Assembly (NCBI GenBank): GCA_037447655.1
Contig: JBBHKE010001983.1
Span: 34,860-98,859 of the forward strand
Direction: 5' to 3'
DNA length: 64,000 nucleotides
Source of the DNA: Zygnema cylindricum
Taxonomy: Eukaryota > Streptophyta > Zygnematophyceae > Zygnematales > Zygnemataceae
The first letter of the stretch is position 1, and each line of letters starts with the position of its first letter. The notes beneath the pieces are model-generated. The model made no database searches, was not told the origin of the DNA, and was given only the letters and a program-made list of their open reading frames with translations. Positions 34,260 through 44,794 of the stretch are shown one piece after another. The translations under genes were made by a program, and so were the position numbers.

Positions 34260-34891
34260 TCACATAAGTTCAGGGCAACAGGAAGTCGCATATCTTCCGT
34301 ATCCAAAAAGTAGGAAGCCCAGGGTATGTCCAAGCACTGCTGCTATGAAGATACCTAAATTGAAAGTCATCACAATAAGCATGAGAATGTAGGCGGAAGC
34401 AATGTGTAGACCGTACAACACTCCCTTGGCGATACTAGTTTCGATGGTGGACGGCGCTGCTATGTGCTGCAAGCTAAACTCAGAAAGAAATGCCCAAACA
34501 AAAAAGTATGAGGAACGAATGAGAGTCATCAACACAAATTGTTCCAAAATGTGTGACCCGAATAAAATGACAAAATAGATACTTCAGGAAGGAGACTGCA
34601 CCCTCCACTACTCACCACAGACACAAGAAGGGACAGTAAAACCGTACAAAACCGTACACGCAGGACAAATGAGACTTACAAAGGAACTCTGAGAGGATTG
34701 GAGGCTCTGACAGGTGGCGGCATATCCCTGGCAGAGAAGAGAACTCGAAATGTTGACAAAAACTCATGGAGAATACAAAATAGAAACGTAAGCAGAAGAG
34801 CTACTAAGTAATGTGTGAGGGTTTTTGTTGTCCATGAGCTGAAGAGAACAGTGACATTTGTCCCCCAATAGAAGGTCATATGCATCCCCAT
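34260..34891 (-). CDS. COPT: COPT/Ctr-type copper transporter
   Basis: High-affinity Cu(I) uptake protein that works as a trimer in the plasma membrane or vacuolar membrane. Two exons on the minus strand: 34891-34680 and 34473-34260, 426 nt, 141 residues (family usually 130-170). The N-terminus MGMHMTFYWG carries the Met motif and the family hallmark. TM1 is around residues 20-42 (LTHYLVALLLTFLFCILHEFL). TM2 holds the selectivity-filter MxxxM (M102-M106, within AYILMLIVMTFN). TM3 holds the trimer-packing GxxxG (G119-G123, GHTLGFLLFG). The C-terminus has a CC pair (SCCPELM). The Met-rich N-terminal domain is very short. An AG acceptor (TTTCAG) lies just before the chosen ATG, so an upstream exon with leader or extra N-terminal codons may exist. 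Confidence 0.9.
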
Positions 34892-35986
34892 TTTAATCTG
34901 AAAGTATCTTGACACAAAACCCGAAGGCCTCAAAGTTAAACAAAAAGAATGAATAAAAAGTCAACATCAAAAGTAAGAAGCTGCATCATTTGACTTTTTA
35001 AAAGGACAGCATTTCAAAGATAATGAAAAAGGATCGAACCACTGAATCGCGACAGCTTAAGTTTATTTTACAAACTTTTAAGAATTAGCTAAGAATCGTT
35101 AAAAGATATCTCCTCAATTTCAACAAATAATAAGCTGTCAATTAAAGATGCCAAAAAAAAGCATTCTAAAGCCGCAATTACAATCCTCCAATATTGAAGT
35201 GTCTCTTAAAAAAAGTTTGGAAACGAAAGAATTGGAAGCAACGCAATTCTTAACTTTGACAAAACTAGTTATTCAAAAAAACGAAAAAGAAAACAGAAAA
35301 ATGCACAGAATTCCTGCAATGGAAAAAAGTTCTTACAGAGTTTTCGTTTGATTTTGAACGACAAACTTCTTGCATAAACGTCACAATTTAAACTGGAGAA
35401 TGAAACAGAGTCAATGAAACAGGCAAGCTGCCTAAAACATTCTCTCTCCGAAACTCGCAATATCGAGAACTATTACCCGATATTAGCCGATATCTGATAA
35501 GTAGATCGATTAAGACCTGGCGACGCGATATCTCACTGGTTTTTGACTTTCCAAATTCAGCAGATATTCGATACAGCAGCCTTTTCAAACCAAAAGTAAA
35601 ATGTTTGAACCTCCACATATTCAGCAATTTGTCAAAAGAACAGTACGGTACAGCCGTCAATTACTAATCGACGTCCTAGATTTAGCAATCTGTTGCGCCG
35701 ACTACGGAAACGAGGATACACTATTGCGTGTCACCGTGTCCAACTTTCGTCCGGATTCTTTGCCACATGTGTCGCTGTCCGCTTCCACCGTTCACATTAT
35801 GATACATTCCCCCTATGGACAGAACGTCCGTGAAAAGGAAAACACGATTGCGTAATAGTGTGAACCAATAGGGATACAACTTCCGTATGAAAAATAAACC
35901 ATATTTTATATGGTGTTACAGACAGGAACGACGAATAAGGGCCGCTTGTCAGATCTTCAACATTATGCGACACCTGGCATCCTGTA
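34892..35986. other. intergenic upstream of COPT
   Basis: AT-rich, no assigned gene. It may contain an upstream COPT leader exon; none could be defined. Confidence 0.4.
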
Positions 35987-36490
35987 CACCGCGCATCGTT
36001 ATTAGTGTCAAAGTTTAAATAGTGTGGAAGTAAATATACCGTCATTGACGCTAATTAAGATTTTTTTTTTTTTTTTTAAAAAGGTGTATTCTAATTTCGG
36101 CGTTTATGCTAATTTGGGAACAGCAAAAATGGAATATTCGCTGTACGATTATATACATTAATATATGTATCCGTACAAAATATAAAAAATCGTACGCCGT
36201 CGTGAATTATAAATATCCGTACATGTAAGACTAATTTACGTGTCAGAACAATCCCGTTTTTTTAGCGCACGATCCTATGCGTGCGCGTCTGATTTAACTC
36301 ATTTTTTGTAAAATTTTCACTTGAAAAGGTACATTTGTGTACGGTCTGACATCGACCGTACACCACACTATTTAGATATTATTGTAATTCGTCCTTTACG
36401 CTATTTTGTACGGTACCTTAATTAACGTCAAGGAAAAATTAAAATCATGTATCCTATTTGAGGAAAAAAATCAAAATTTTAAGAACCCAA
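35987..36490. mobile_element. TA-flanked TIR element, copy 5, cut by assembly gap
   Basis: It starts CACCGCGCATCGTTATTAGTG after a TA and is collinear, in reverse orientation, with the element at 42887-43413. It runs into the N run; the far end is missing. Confidence 0.75.
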
Positions 36491-36500
36491 NNNNNNNNNN
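36491..36500. other. assembly gap (10 N)
   Basis: Ten N bases. Sequence on the right does not continue the TIR element on the left, so the gap hides at least one junction. Confidence 0.99.
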
Positions 36501-39499
36501 GGAGAAGGAAGACCAAAGGTAAATCAGAATAGCCTTAGGTTTGACATCTGAACTTAAGGCTTGTGAGAGTTTGATCTGTTTATACCGAAAGAAGAACAGG
36601 TGGAAATTATAGCTCAAAGGAGGAATATACGATTTCAATTCTGAGATAAAGACTACATCAAACATATCAAGTAATTGAGCCGGGTTTTCACGTAGGGATA
36701 GAAGAATAGTTAATCGTATGTAAACCTGTATAGGGGATTTCAAGATAATTGAGAAACCTCAATAAAAGAGGGAAGAAGTGATAATGGGAAAGAATACACC
36801 CCAATGGAATTTGAAGAATTTCTTAAAGAAGAAGGAATTCATCATGAGAAAATGGTTCTTTATAATCCGGAACAAAATGGAGTAGCACAAAGAGTTAATA
36901 GAACTTTAGGGGATATGTCCAAATGTATGCTAATTGATAAGAAGATAGGGATGCACTTTTGGGCCGAGTTAATGAACTATACAAACTACATCAGAAATAG
37001 AGTCTTAACTTTAGCATATAAGGAGGAAACTCGATATTAAAGGTGGACAAGAAGAAAGCCATATTTGTCTAGTTTGAGAGTGTTCGGAATTCAAGTCTAC
37101 AGTTTGGATTCCGATAAGACTAAATGGAAACCAGAAGGAAGAGGGAAACCAGGATACCTTGTAGAATATGATGAGAGCACAAAAGGATACCGAGTGTATG
37201 ACTTGAAAAAGAGAGATATCATCTTGGTAAAACACATAGTGGTGATGAATGGAGTAAACTCCATCGATCCATTCAAATATAATAAGCAAGCCAAAATCAG
37301 ATTTGAACTGGATCTGTTTTTTGACTTTGACTATGGAAATGAATAAAAAAGAAGAGGGGGAAAAAGAAAAATCTGTAGATTAACCAAGGGAGAACCAGGA
37401 GGAGACAACAACCAAGGTAACGCCACAATATGAAGTGGAAAGAGATGAGGAGCTTGATGAGGCACCAGAATTGGAAGATAAGGAAGCTGAAGATATTCCA
37501 AAACGGAACCCGAGGATGCCTTCCATACCGACATCATATTTTGAAGGAGGAAGAAAAAATAGTAAACGACTTCAAGTAAGACAAACAAACAATCAACTCA
37601 CAAAGACGTCGCATCCAGATGAACTTGATACGTACTTAGAGGCCATAAATACCCGAGAAAGTATCCGGTGGATCACGACTATAAATGAAGAAATGGCCTC
37701 CATCATGGAAGCCAATAATACATGGGAGTTGGTAGATTGTCCACAGGACCAAAAACCAATAAGGTGTAAGTGGGTTTTTAAGCTTGAACTAAACTCACAT
37801 AATACCATTGAAATATACAAAGCTAGATTGGTTGCTAAGGGTTATACTCAGAAAAGGGAATAGACTACAAGAAAACCTTTGCACCTGTAGTCAGATTTCC
37901 TTCTGTGAGAATCCATTTGAGTCTAGCCGTAGCATAGGATATGGAAACACCCCAGATGGATATTAAGACTGCCTTCCTACGAGAGAGTTAGAAGAGGAAA
38001 TCTACCTGAAGCAACAGAAAGGTTTCATGGAAAGTGGAGAAGAAAGCAAGGTTTGCAAATTGATAAAATCACTTTATGGCCTTAAGTAGGCCGCGCCCCT
38101 ATGGAATATAAAGCTAGATGAGTTTCTGATCGGTTTGGGGTATATAAGAATTAGTTCAGATCACTCCATATATCTATTTGAATATGAGAATGGATTGATA
38201 TTTATTGCTATTTATGTGGATGATTTGTTAGTGTTCAACAAGTCCTTAAGATAAGATTAACAAACTAAAATAGGATCTAAGAAGCTAGTTTGACATTAAA
38301 GACCTTGGTGAAGCAAAGTACATTTTGCGGATTCAAATGTAGAGGGATACAGGGAATAAAATTATAAAACTCACTATGAAGGAAGTTATTCGTAATATGC
38401 TTGAAAAGTTTCAGATGGACAAAGCAAATGGATGCACTACTCCCATGGATCTAACAAAAATATCAGAGGGGAGTGAAGAGGGAGGAATATTGATATTGAA
38501 TGATGAGATGGATGAGGAAGAAAAAAGGTTTATGGAAGGAATTCCATATCAACAGATTGTTGGCAATTTAATTTACTTTATGAAATGTACTCGTCGGGAT
38601 ATAGCTGCAGCTGTAGGAGTCCTGAGTACGAGTCTAAATGAGCCCAAGAAGAGAGACAAAATCAGCCCAAGAAGAGAGACAAGGAAGCAGCCAAAAGGGT
38701 GATGAGATATTTGGTGGGAATAAAGGAATGTGGTTGCATTTGGGAGGGGAGCTCAGTGACATCACTACTTCCAGTGATGCCAGTTATGGGGATGTGCCTT
38801 TAAGGCGACGCACGACTGGATATTCATACAAATTGGATGTGGGGCATGCTGTTGGAGTAGCAAACAACAGAAATTAGTTTCTCAGTCAATTATCGAGGTT
38901 GAGTACATGGCTTTCGTGCTCCCACCACATAATTAATGTGGGTCAAATCTCTCCTTCATGAACTTGGGTTGATGAAGTCTGGAACCCAAAAGGTCTTTTG
39001 TGATAATCAAGCTGCTATCTCTATTGCATCTAACCCAAAACACCATTTCAAAGCTAAACATATGGATATCAGACAAAGCTTTGTTTGAGAGAAGGTCGAA
39101 AATAAGATAATTAAACTCGTTGATAAAAGCGACAAAGAGATGATTGCAGACATGATGAAAAAACCAGTACCTTGTCCTAAACTAAACTTTTACAAACAAA
39201 ATTGTGGGCTAAAATTAAAAGTTGATTATGAATTAAAGGGAGTGTTGAAAAAAAAAATTTATTATTCACTTTCTATGTTAGGCTCTAGAGAAGAGGAATA
39301 AGAGAGAGACATCATGGCTGCCCATAGTCAAACAAAAACTCAGACAGACAGATTAAAGGATTACCAAAATGATGGACTGACTTAGATTTGATCTTAGGAC
39401 CCTCAATGTCCATAGTAACGTGCCGCTCCATCCATTAAGTTGTAGATGAATCGTTAGATACATTGGGTTTAATAAATATATAAAATGTTACCCGACAAC
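36501..39499 (+). mobile_element. decayed Ty1/copia retrotransposon, 5' end missing
   Basis: In order on the plus strand: integrase core with SDNGKEY and YNPEQNGVAQRVNRTL (36780-36910), the integrase tail (FWAEL, then GYLVEYDESTKGYRVYD), a linker, the RT start (WELVDCPQDQKPIRCKWVFK), the RT motif IAIYVDDLLVF (38205-38235), RNase H pieces (SDASYGDVPLRRRTTGY; FCDNQAAISIASNPKHHFKA), then a polypurine AAAGGGAG and TGTTGAAA, a typical 3' LTR start at about 39242. Frame breaks and stops are frequent, and the third catalytic residue of integrase (Glu) reads Gln. gag and the 5' LTR are absent or lost at the gap. Confidence 0.85.
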
Positions 39500-39549
39500 A
39501 ATTTTATTTAACGGTACCAAACTGACGAAACGACACATATATTATATGG

Positions 39550-40134
39550 CGTGCGCGGACGCGAATCGGACCACATAAAATAATTGATCGGACCGCCAAT
39601 ATCGCAGCCGCAAATCTGGAGTTATTTTTTGGCGGCTTTTGGACATTGCGGCGCGCAGTGCCACGTGGCGCCACATAATTGGATGCAGGAAAAGATGGGA
39701 GGAGGAACCATGGCTCCTAGGCTGATAAGCGTTAACCAAAAGGCCATGTCGTACAATGGCTCTACAAGAAGTACACCCGCCACTGTACCTTCTTTTAGTG
39801 TACAGTCTCGTGATTTGTCTAAGGTTTAGTAGAAGGTAGGTGTGAGTACGGGTTTAAGGACTTAAAAATTTTTTGAGGCGCCTCTCTCTAAGTGACCTTT
39901 TGTATTTATAAACTACCTTTGGCCAGACATAACTTACTGCTCAGGGGAGCAAACTCAGTGATTCTTTTTGCGTTTGGCTCAAGGGAGTCAGGTCCTCACA
40001 ACGATGAGACTGGTTAGAATACTTGCGTGACAGGGTGGCACTTATTCATTGGGAAAGTCGAAGGGGCATATATTATCCTAGAGGCTTTACATAGGCTGCT
40101 CATTCTGTGGGTCAATGGAGACTACACAATTGCA
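39550..40134 (+). mobile_element. lone copia LTR, same family as the left-edge element
   Basis: Homologous block by block to the minus-strand LTR at 450-1000. It ends AATTGCA at 40134, but the following bases (AAATCG) are not a primer site, so this is a solo or 3' LTR. TATA-like TTATAAA near 39906. The left boundary is uncertain. Confidence 0.6.
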
Positions 40135-40422
40135 AAATCGAGTATATTCCATGGGAAACTTTCTTCAAAAAAAGATACCTCTCTCTCTCACTCTCTCTCG
40201 CTACGCTTCAATATAAAAGCTCACCAAACGTAACGTAACTACTTTAAACTAAACAAAACCGTACATAAAATGCGCAAGAAGTGTCTATAAATAAATTATG
40301 TCTAGACGGGAAACATCATTTTATCAAAAGTATTGTTTAAACGTTCATTTCAAACGTGTTCCTTTGACTCGACCGTCGCCACATAAAATTTACGCGAGAC
40401 CAAGAATCGGCTATGCAACTAA

Positions 40423-41388
40423 GGAGGTGTGCCCATGTAACCAAAACTTTGCAATGTTACTTTAGATTTTAGTGCAGATTTTATGGTGTTATTTTCAAAG
40501 TGTTCCTATGCCCAAGAACGAAATGGTTACTAGGGCCTTCGTTATTGTAAATGTGTAACAGTTGTAGACGTCTACTTAATGTGCAACGGACCATGAAACA
40601 AAATGTAGGCCACAACGAAACTTCCTAAAAATGATGACGTCTACAAAAACGGCGACGATTGTAGACGTTAATTTTTCTGTGACAATGTAGATGTTTAGGG
40701 TTTTGTGACATTGTGAATTCATGCTACTTTTTGAAGTCATGAGGTTGTAAAATTTTCGCCATGGCTTCCCGATTTCTTTTTCTTATCTTTTATCATTCGA
40801 TATGCCATCAAACTAAGACCCAAAACATTCAAAAAAAAAAAAAAAATTTATTTTTTATTTGATATTGTTATTGTTGCATTTCATTGAGAGTAGAGAGAAA
40901 GAGGAGCGGTAGAGTGAGAAAGAGCGGGAGAGATGAGGACGACGTAAACTTTTGCAAAAGAACCTATGAATAAAAGTGGAGGTCCTAGACCCCAACGATT
41001 TTTTTTCCGTACATGCTTGTCATTTTGGTACGTACACGCGCGTGAAAAACAGGGAAAAAAATAGCGTGTACTCTCCCTCGTGCAAAAAATTTCGAAGACG
41101 TTTTATGCGTGCAATACCGTTTTCCTATTCGTCAATTGGCTAATACTTTTATTAAATCACCTTGCGAGGTGATTTCAGTACAAGTATGAAGATGAGCTGG
41201 CGGGACTTGGAAGTGGGTCGAAAAGATAGTAACGCCAGATTGGAGTACTTTTAAATTTCCAAGATGAAGCAAAATGTACTTTGGTTCTTGCCCATTTTTC
41301 GTACGGCGTAAGGTTTTCTCGTTGCAAGTCCCATTTTCTGTGAAAACGACGGAAAAAAACCCTTTCTTTTTTATATGGGCAACCCGCC
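40423..41388. mobile_element. PIF/Harbinger-like TIR element (diverged), copy 3
   Basis: The left end GGAGGTGTGCCCATGT matches the inverse of the right end ATATGGGCAACCCGCC in 12 of 16 positions. TAA flanks both sides (40420-40422 and 41389-41391). The interior is a diverged version of 20303-21229 (shared TTGTAGACGTCTAC, GAATAAAAGTGGAGGTCC, TTTTTTTTCCGTACATGC). 966 bases, non-coding. Confidence 0.7.
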
Positions 41389-41391
41389 TAA

Positions 41392-42450
41392 GACGCGAAC
41401 GAAAACACACAATTAAACTAAAACCAAACGAGACGGCTGAGCGTCAGTCGCGCAAGGGCCGATTACATATTTGATTCTAACAACATTTTGGCATTGAATG
41501 GCACGTTTTGCTCAATTGTTATCTCTACACAGATGCGAGCAGGGGAGATGGTGGAAAAACTGGAGAACCACTATCTCTTGAAGCACATGTGTTCCGGTGC
41601 AACCGTGTTGATCATCCAATTTTGAAATTTGACTCGCCTGAAGGACGCCATCATAGCAGGTGGGTCTTGTAGCTCAGTCCCCTTCCCTTCTACGTTTGAC
41701 ATTCTTGTTGCATCCATTTTTCCGGGATCCTTGCGTCCTTTGCCACGTATCATTATGTACGGAAGCTTTACACATTTGTACGGTCTGTGAACAGGTTAGG
41801 ACCTGCTGACGTTTGCGCCTGTAGTACAGTCGTTACATAATTCTGTATACGTTATCCATTCCTTTGTACTTTTGTCCTGTCATGTCGTTCACGTGGCATT
41901 TGATGACGGCAATCTTGTCGATACTTACACCATTAGTTTTACGACATCTGGAGCCGTCCTCAAAATATTGAACGGTGTCGATCTTGTTTGAAAGTCCATA
42001 CTGAATTGCCTCTTTGTACTCGTCACAAAATAGTATGGTTTTCGTACAAAATCAATTCTGTAACATTCCTGAACTTTGCTTCAGTCGCCAAGTCCGGTCT
42101 CGTTTCACACGTGCGCTTTGTCGGGATAATTTATGTGTACGAAAACAGGAACTGTTATGAAATACTTTGACAGTTTGACTGGATCTTTCCTCAAGGCCCG
42201 AGTTTTCCATTACATAATTTCCCCACGCTTTCCTAAAACGGCTGACGAAAACGTTTTTTTTTTTTTTTGAGAAATTTTAGTAATGCCTGTTTGTGACGTC
42301 GTATCGATATCCGGTGCCGGCATCAACTTGCATTGATGGAAGTGCTCTCCGCGGTGCGCCGCGTCCTACAACAAGATCCGAAACCTCATCCAAGCGTGTC
42401 AAACGTATAAAATGTGTACGGCTTCGTCCAAAAATTTATCAAATCATTAA
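41392..42450. other. intergenic between TIR elements
   Basis: No coding region recognised. Confidence 0.4.
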
Positions 42451-42886
42451 GGGTACGTCCCCATGTAGGCGATACTTTGAAAAAGTATTTTGGACTGTAG
42501 TGAATTGTTTCGTACTACTTTGAAAAGCGTCCCTATGTGCGAAAATGAAATCGGAACTTTGGAATGTGACGGGTGTAGATGTGGGTACAACTTGCGACGG
42601 TTGGAAACGACTACGAAACTTACTATGCATGATGACGTACGCAATAACTACGACGGTTGTAAACGTCTACAATACAAGCGGCAATTATTGACGTCTCAAA
42701 AACTAACGACGGATGTACACGTCTACAATGACAAATGGTGTCACAACTCCCGCGACATGACGTGACATCGTAATGTTGACCGTGACGTTGTAGTTATCAG
42801 ACAGTGTTCAACGTGAGACATGGAGTGTGAGGGAGCGTGATGGTGGAAGTGGGAGAGAGTGTACGGTAGGTGGAGAGCGTACGCTA

Positions 42887-43413
42887 CACCGCGAATCGTT
42901 ATTAGTGTCAAAGTCACTAATTTGGGTTTTTAAAATTTTGATTTTTTTTTTCAAATAGGATACATGATTTTAATTTTTCTTTGACGTTAATTAAGGTACC
43001 GTACAAAAAAAATAAAGCCCGAAAGTACAATAAAATATAAATAGTGTGGTATAAGGTCGATGTCATACCGTACACAACTGTACCTTTTCAAGTGAAAATT
43101 TACAAAAAATGAATTAAATCAGACGCGCACGCATAGGAACGTGCGCTAAAAAAACGGGATTAGTCTGACACGTAAATTAGTATAGCATGTACGGATATTT
43201 TAAATTCGCGACGGCGTACGATTTCTAATATATATATATTAATGTATATAATCGTACGGTAAATATTCCATTTTTGCTGTTCCCAAGTTAACATAAACGC
43301 CGAAATTAGAATACACCTTTTTTTTGAAAATTTTCAAATTCTTAATTAGCATCATTTACGGTAAATTTTCTTCAACACTATTTAAACTTTGACACTAATA
43401 ACGATTCGCGGTG
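42887..43413. mobile_element. TA-flanked TIR element, copy 6
   Basis: Perfect termini CACCGCGAATCGTTATTAGTG and inverse, with TA on both sides. 527 bases, non-coding; the full-length partner of copy 5. Confidence 0.85.
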
Positions 43414-43586
43414 TACTCTCTCGCGGATTTCACCTTGACGTAAAATGACGTTGAAAGCGAAAGACCCCTGAAAAAAAAATTCGTACAGGTCGCAAAGCGA
43501 CAATTTCTATTTTTTTTATCGACCTAAAATTTTCCCGCTCGTGTAACGCGTGCGTGGACCGTTTTTCATTCGCCATTTGCGCGGTA

Positions 43587-44075
43587 CACCGTGAATCGCT
43601 ATTAGCGTAATGAAATAGATAGCGTAATGAAACAATTAGCGTACTTTACGGTAAATTGTGTTTTTTCGGGTACACCATGATACTAATTTATCATGTACTC
43701 TAATTTGTAAACTGCTTTGTAAAAATTTTCAGCACATAATATGTCCACACTAAAACATGTATTTGTACGAAACTGTTCAATTCGTACGCCGTCGCGTTTT
43801 TTTGACATCTGCGTTTGCCGGAAAATATTTACGCAATTATATATTATTATATTTTCTGTACCTTTAAACTTAAAAATGTACGAAATAGTACAGATCTGGC
43901 AGTCCGTACACCACACTATTTAAAAGGGCACTAAATTACAGTTATGAACCGCATTGAGCGGGGTACCTCAAATAACGTTCAAAAACATTTAGCGTACTTT
44001 ATTCTATTTGAGAATTTGCCCCAAAAAAAGGGGTACCCCAATTAGCGTCATGTACGCTAATAGCGATTCGCGGTG
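43587..44075. mobile_element. TA-flanked TIR element, copy 7
   Basis: CACCGTGAATCGCTATTAGCG at the left and CGCTAATAGCGATTCGCGGTG at the right, one mismatch, with TA on both sides. 489 bases, non-coding. Confidence 0.85.
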
Positions 44076-44436
44076 TACTTTCCCTAAAATCAAGTCGCGA
44101 GGTGATTTTTGATGAAGTTTTTTGACGGGCTGAATTCTCTTGCCCGGGGGTCAAAAAAAGGAAAACGCCAAAATTCGTTAACATGACGACAAACATGAAG
44201 TACACTCAAAGTATCGACTTGACGTTTGCTGTACTTTTAAAGAATTGATATTATTGTACGGCTAAAGTTTTTCTCGTACAGAACTGCGTTTTGGGTCAAA
44301 ACGACAGAATAAAGTAGATACTTTAATACATGGGGACGCAGAATAAAGTAGATACTTTAATACATGGGGACGCACCCTAGGTGAAAGGAGTTCGTTAGGA
44401 CGCACTCAAGATATTTGTCATATAGTTGTCTTTATG

Positions 44437-44462
44437 TACACACTCTCTCTCTCTCTCTCTGT
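44437..44462. repeat. (CT)n tract upstream of P450
   Basis: A CTCTCT run within a pyrimidine-rich stretch that extends to the P450 start codon. Confidence 0.8.
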
Positions 44463-44794
44463 CACTTCCCTTCTCCCACGCATTTTCCATATTTTCCCAC
44501 TCTCTCATCTCTTCCTTCTTCCCTTTTCTGACTACTTTCTCTTTTCATTCTTTCGCTCCAACTTTTTCCAGGTTCCATGACTCTTTTTCCATTACCTCTC
44601 CCTTTCATTTTTCTCCCTCTTTCAAATTTCTCACGTCAATACTTTCCCACATTTTGCCACTCATCCCTCTTTTTCCACTCCCTCTCCCTCTCATTTTTTT
44701 CCCTCTTTCAATTTTCTCTCATTTTGCCACTCATTCCTCCTCTTCCACTCCTTCTCCCTATTTTTTCCGTCTTCCTCTCCCTCTCCCACTCTCT

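Larger units (their letters stand above)
42451..44377. mobile_element. composite PIF/Harbinger-like element (GGGTACG family), copy 2
   Basis: It begins GGGTACGTCCCCATGTA after a TAA and ends TACATGGGGACGCACCC before a TAG. The left 400 bases match the element at 20303 closely. Two TA-flanked elements (42887-43413 and 43587-44075) sit inside. The right terminus is duplicated: AGATACTTTAATACATGGGG occurs twice at a 34-36 base interval. Confidence 0.7.

Noticed and set aside
44426-44794. Upstream in-frame extension of the P450
   Set aside because: It is a CT-rich leader; the protein begins naturally with the anchor helix after the ATG at 44795.
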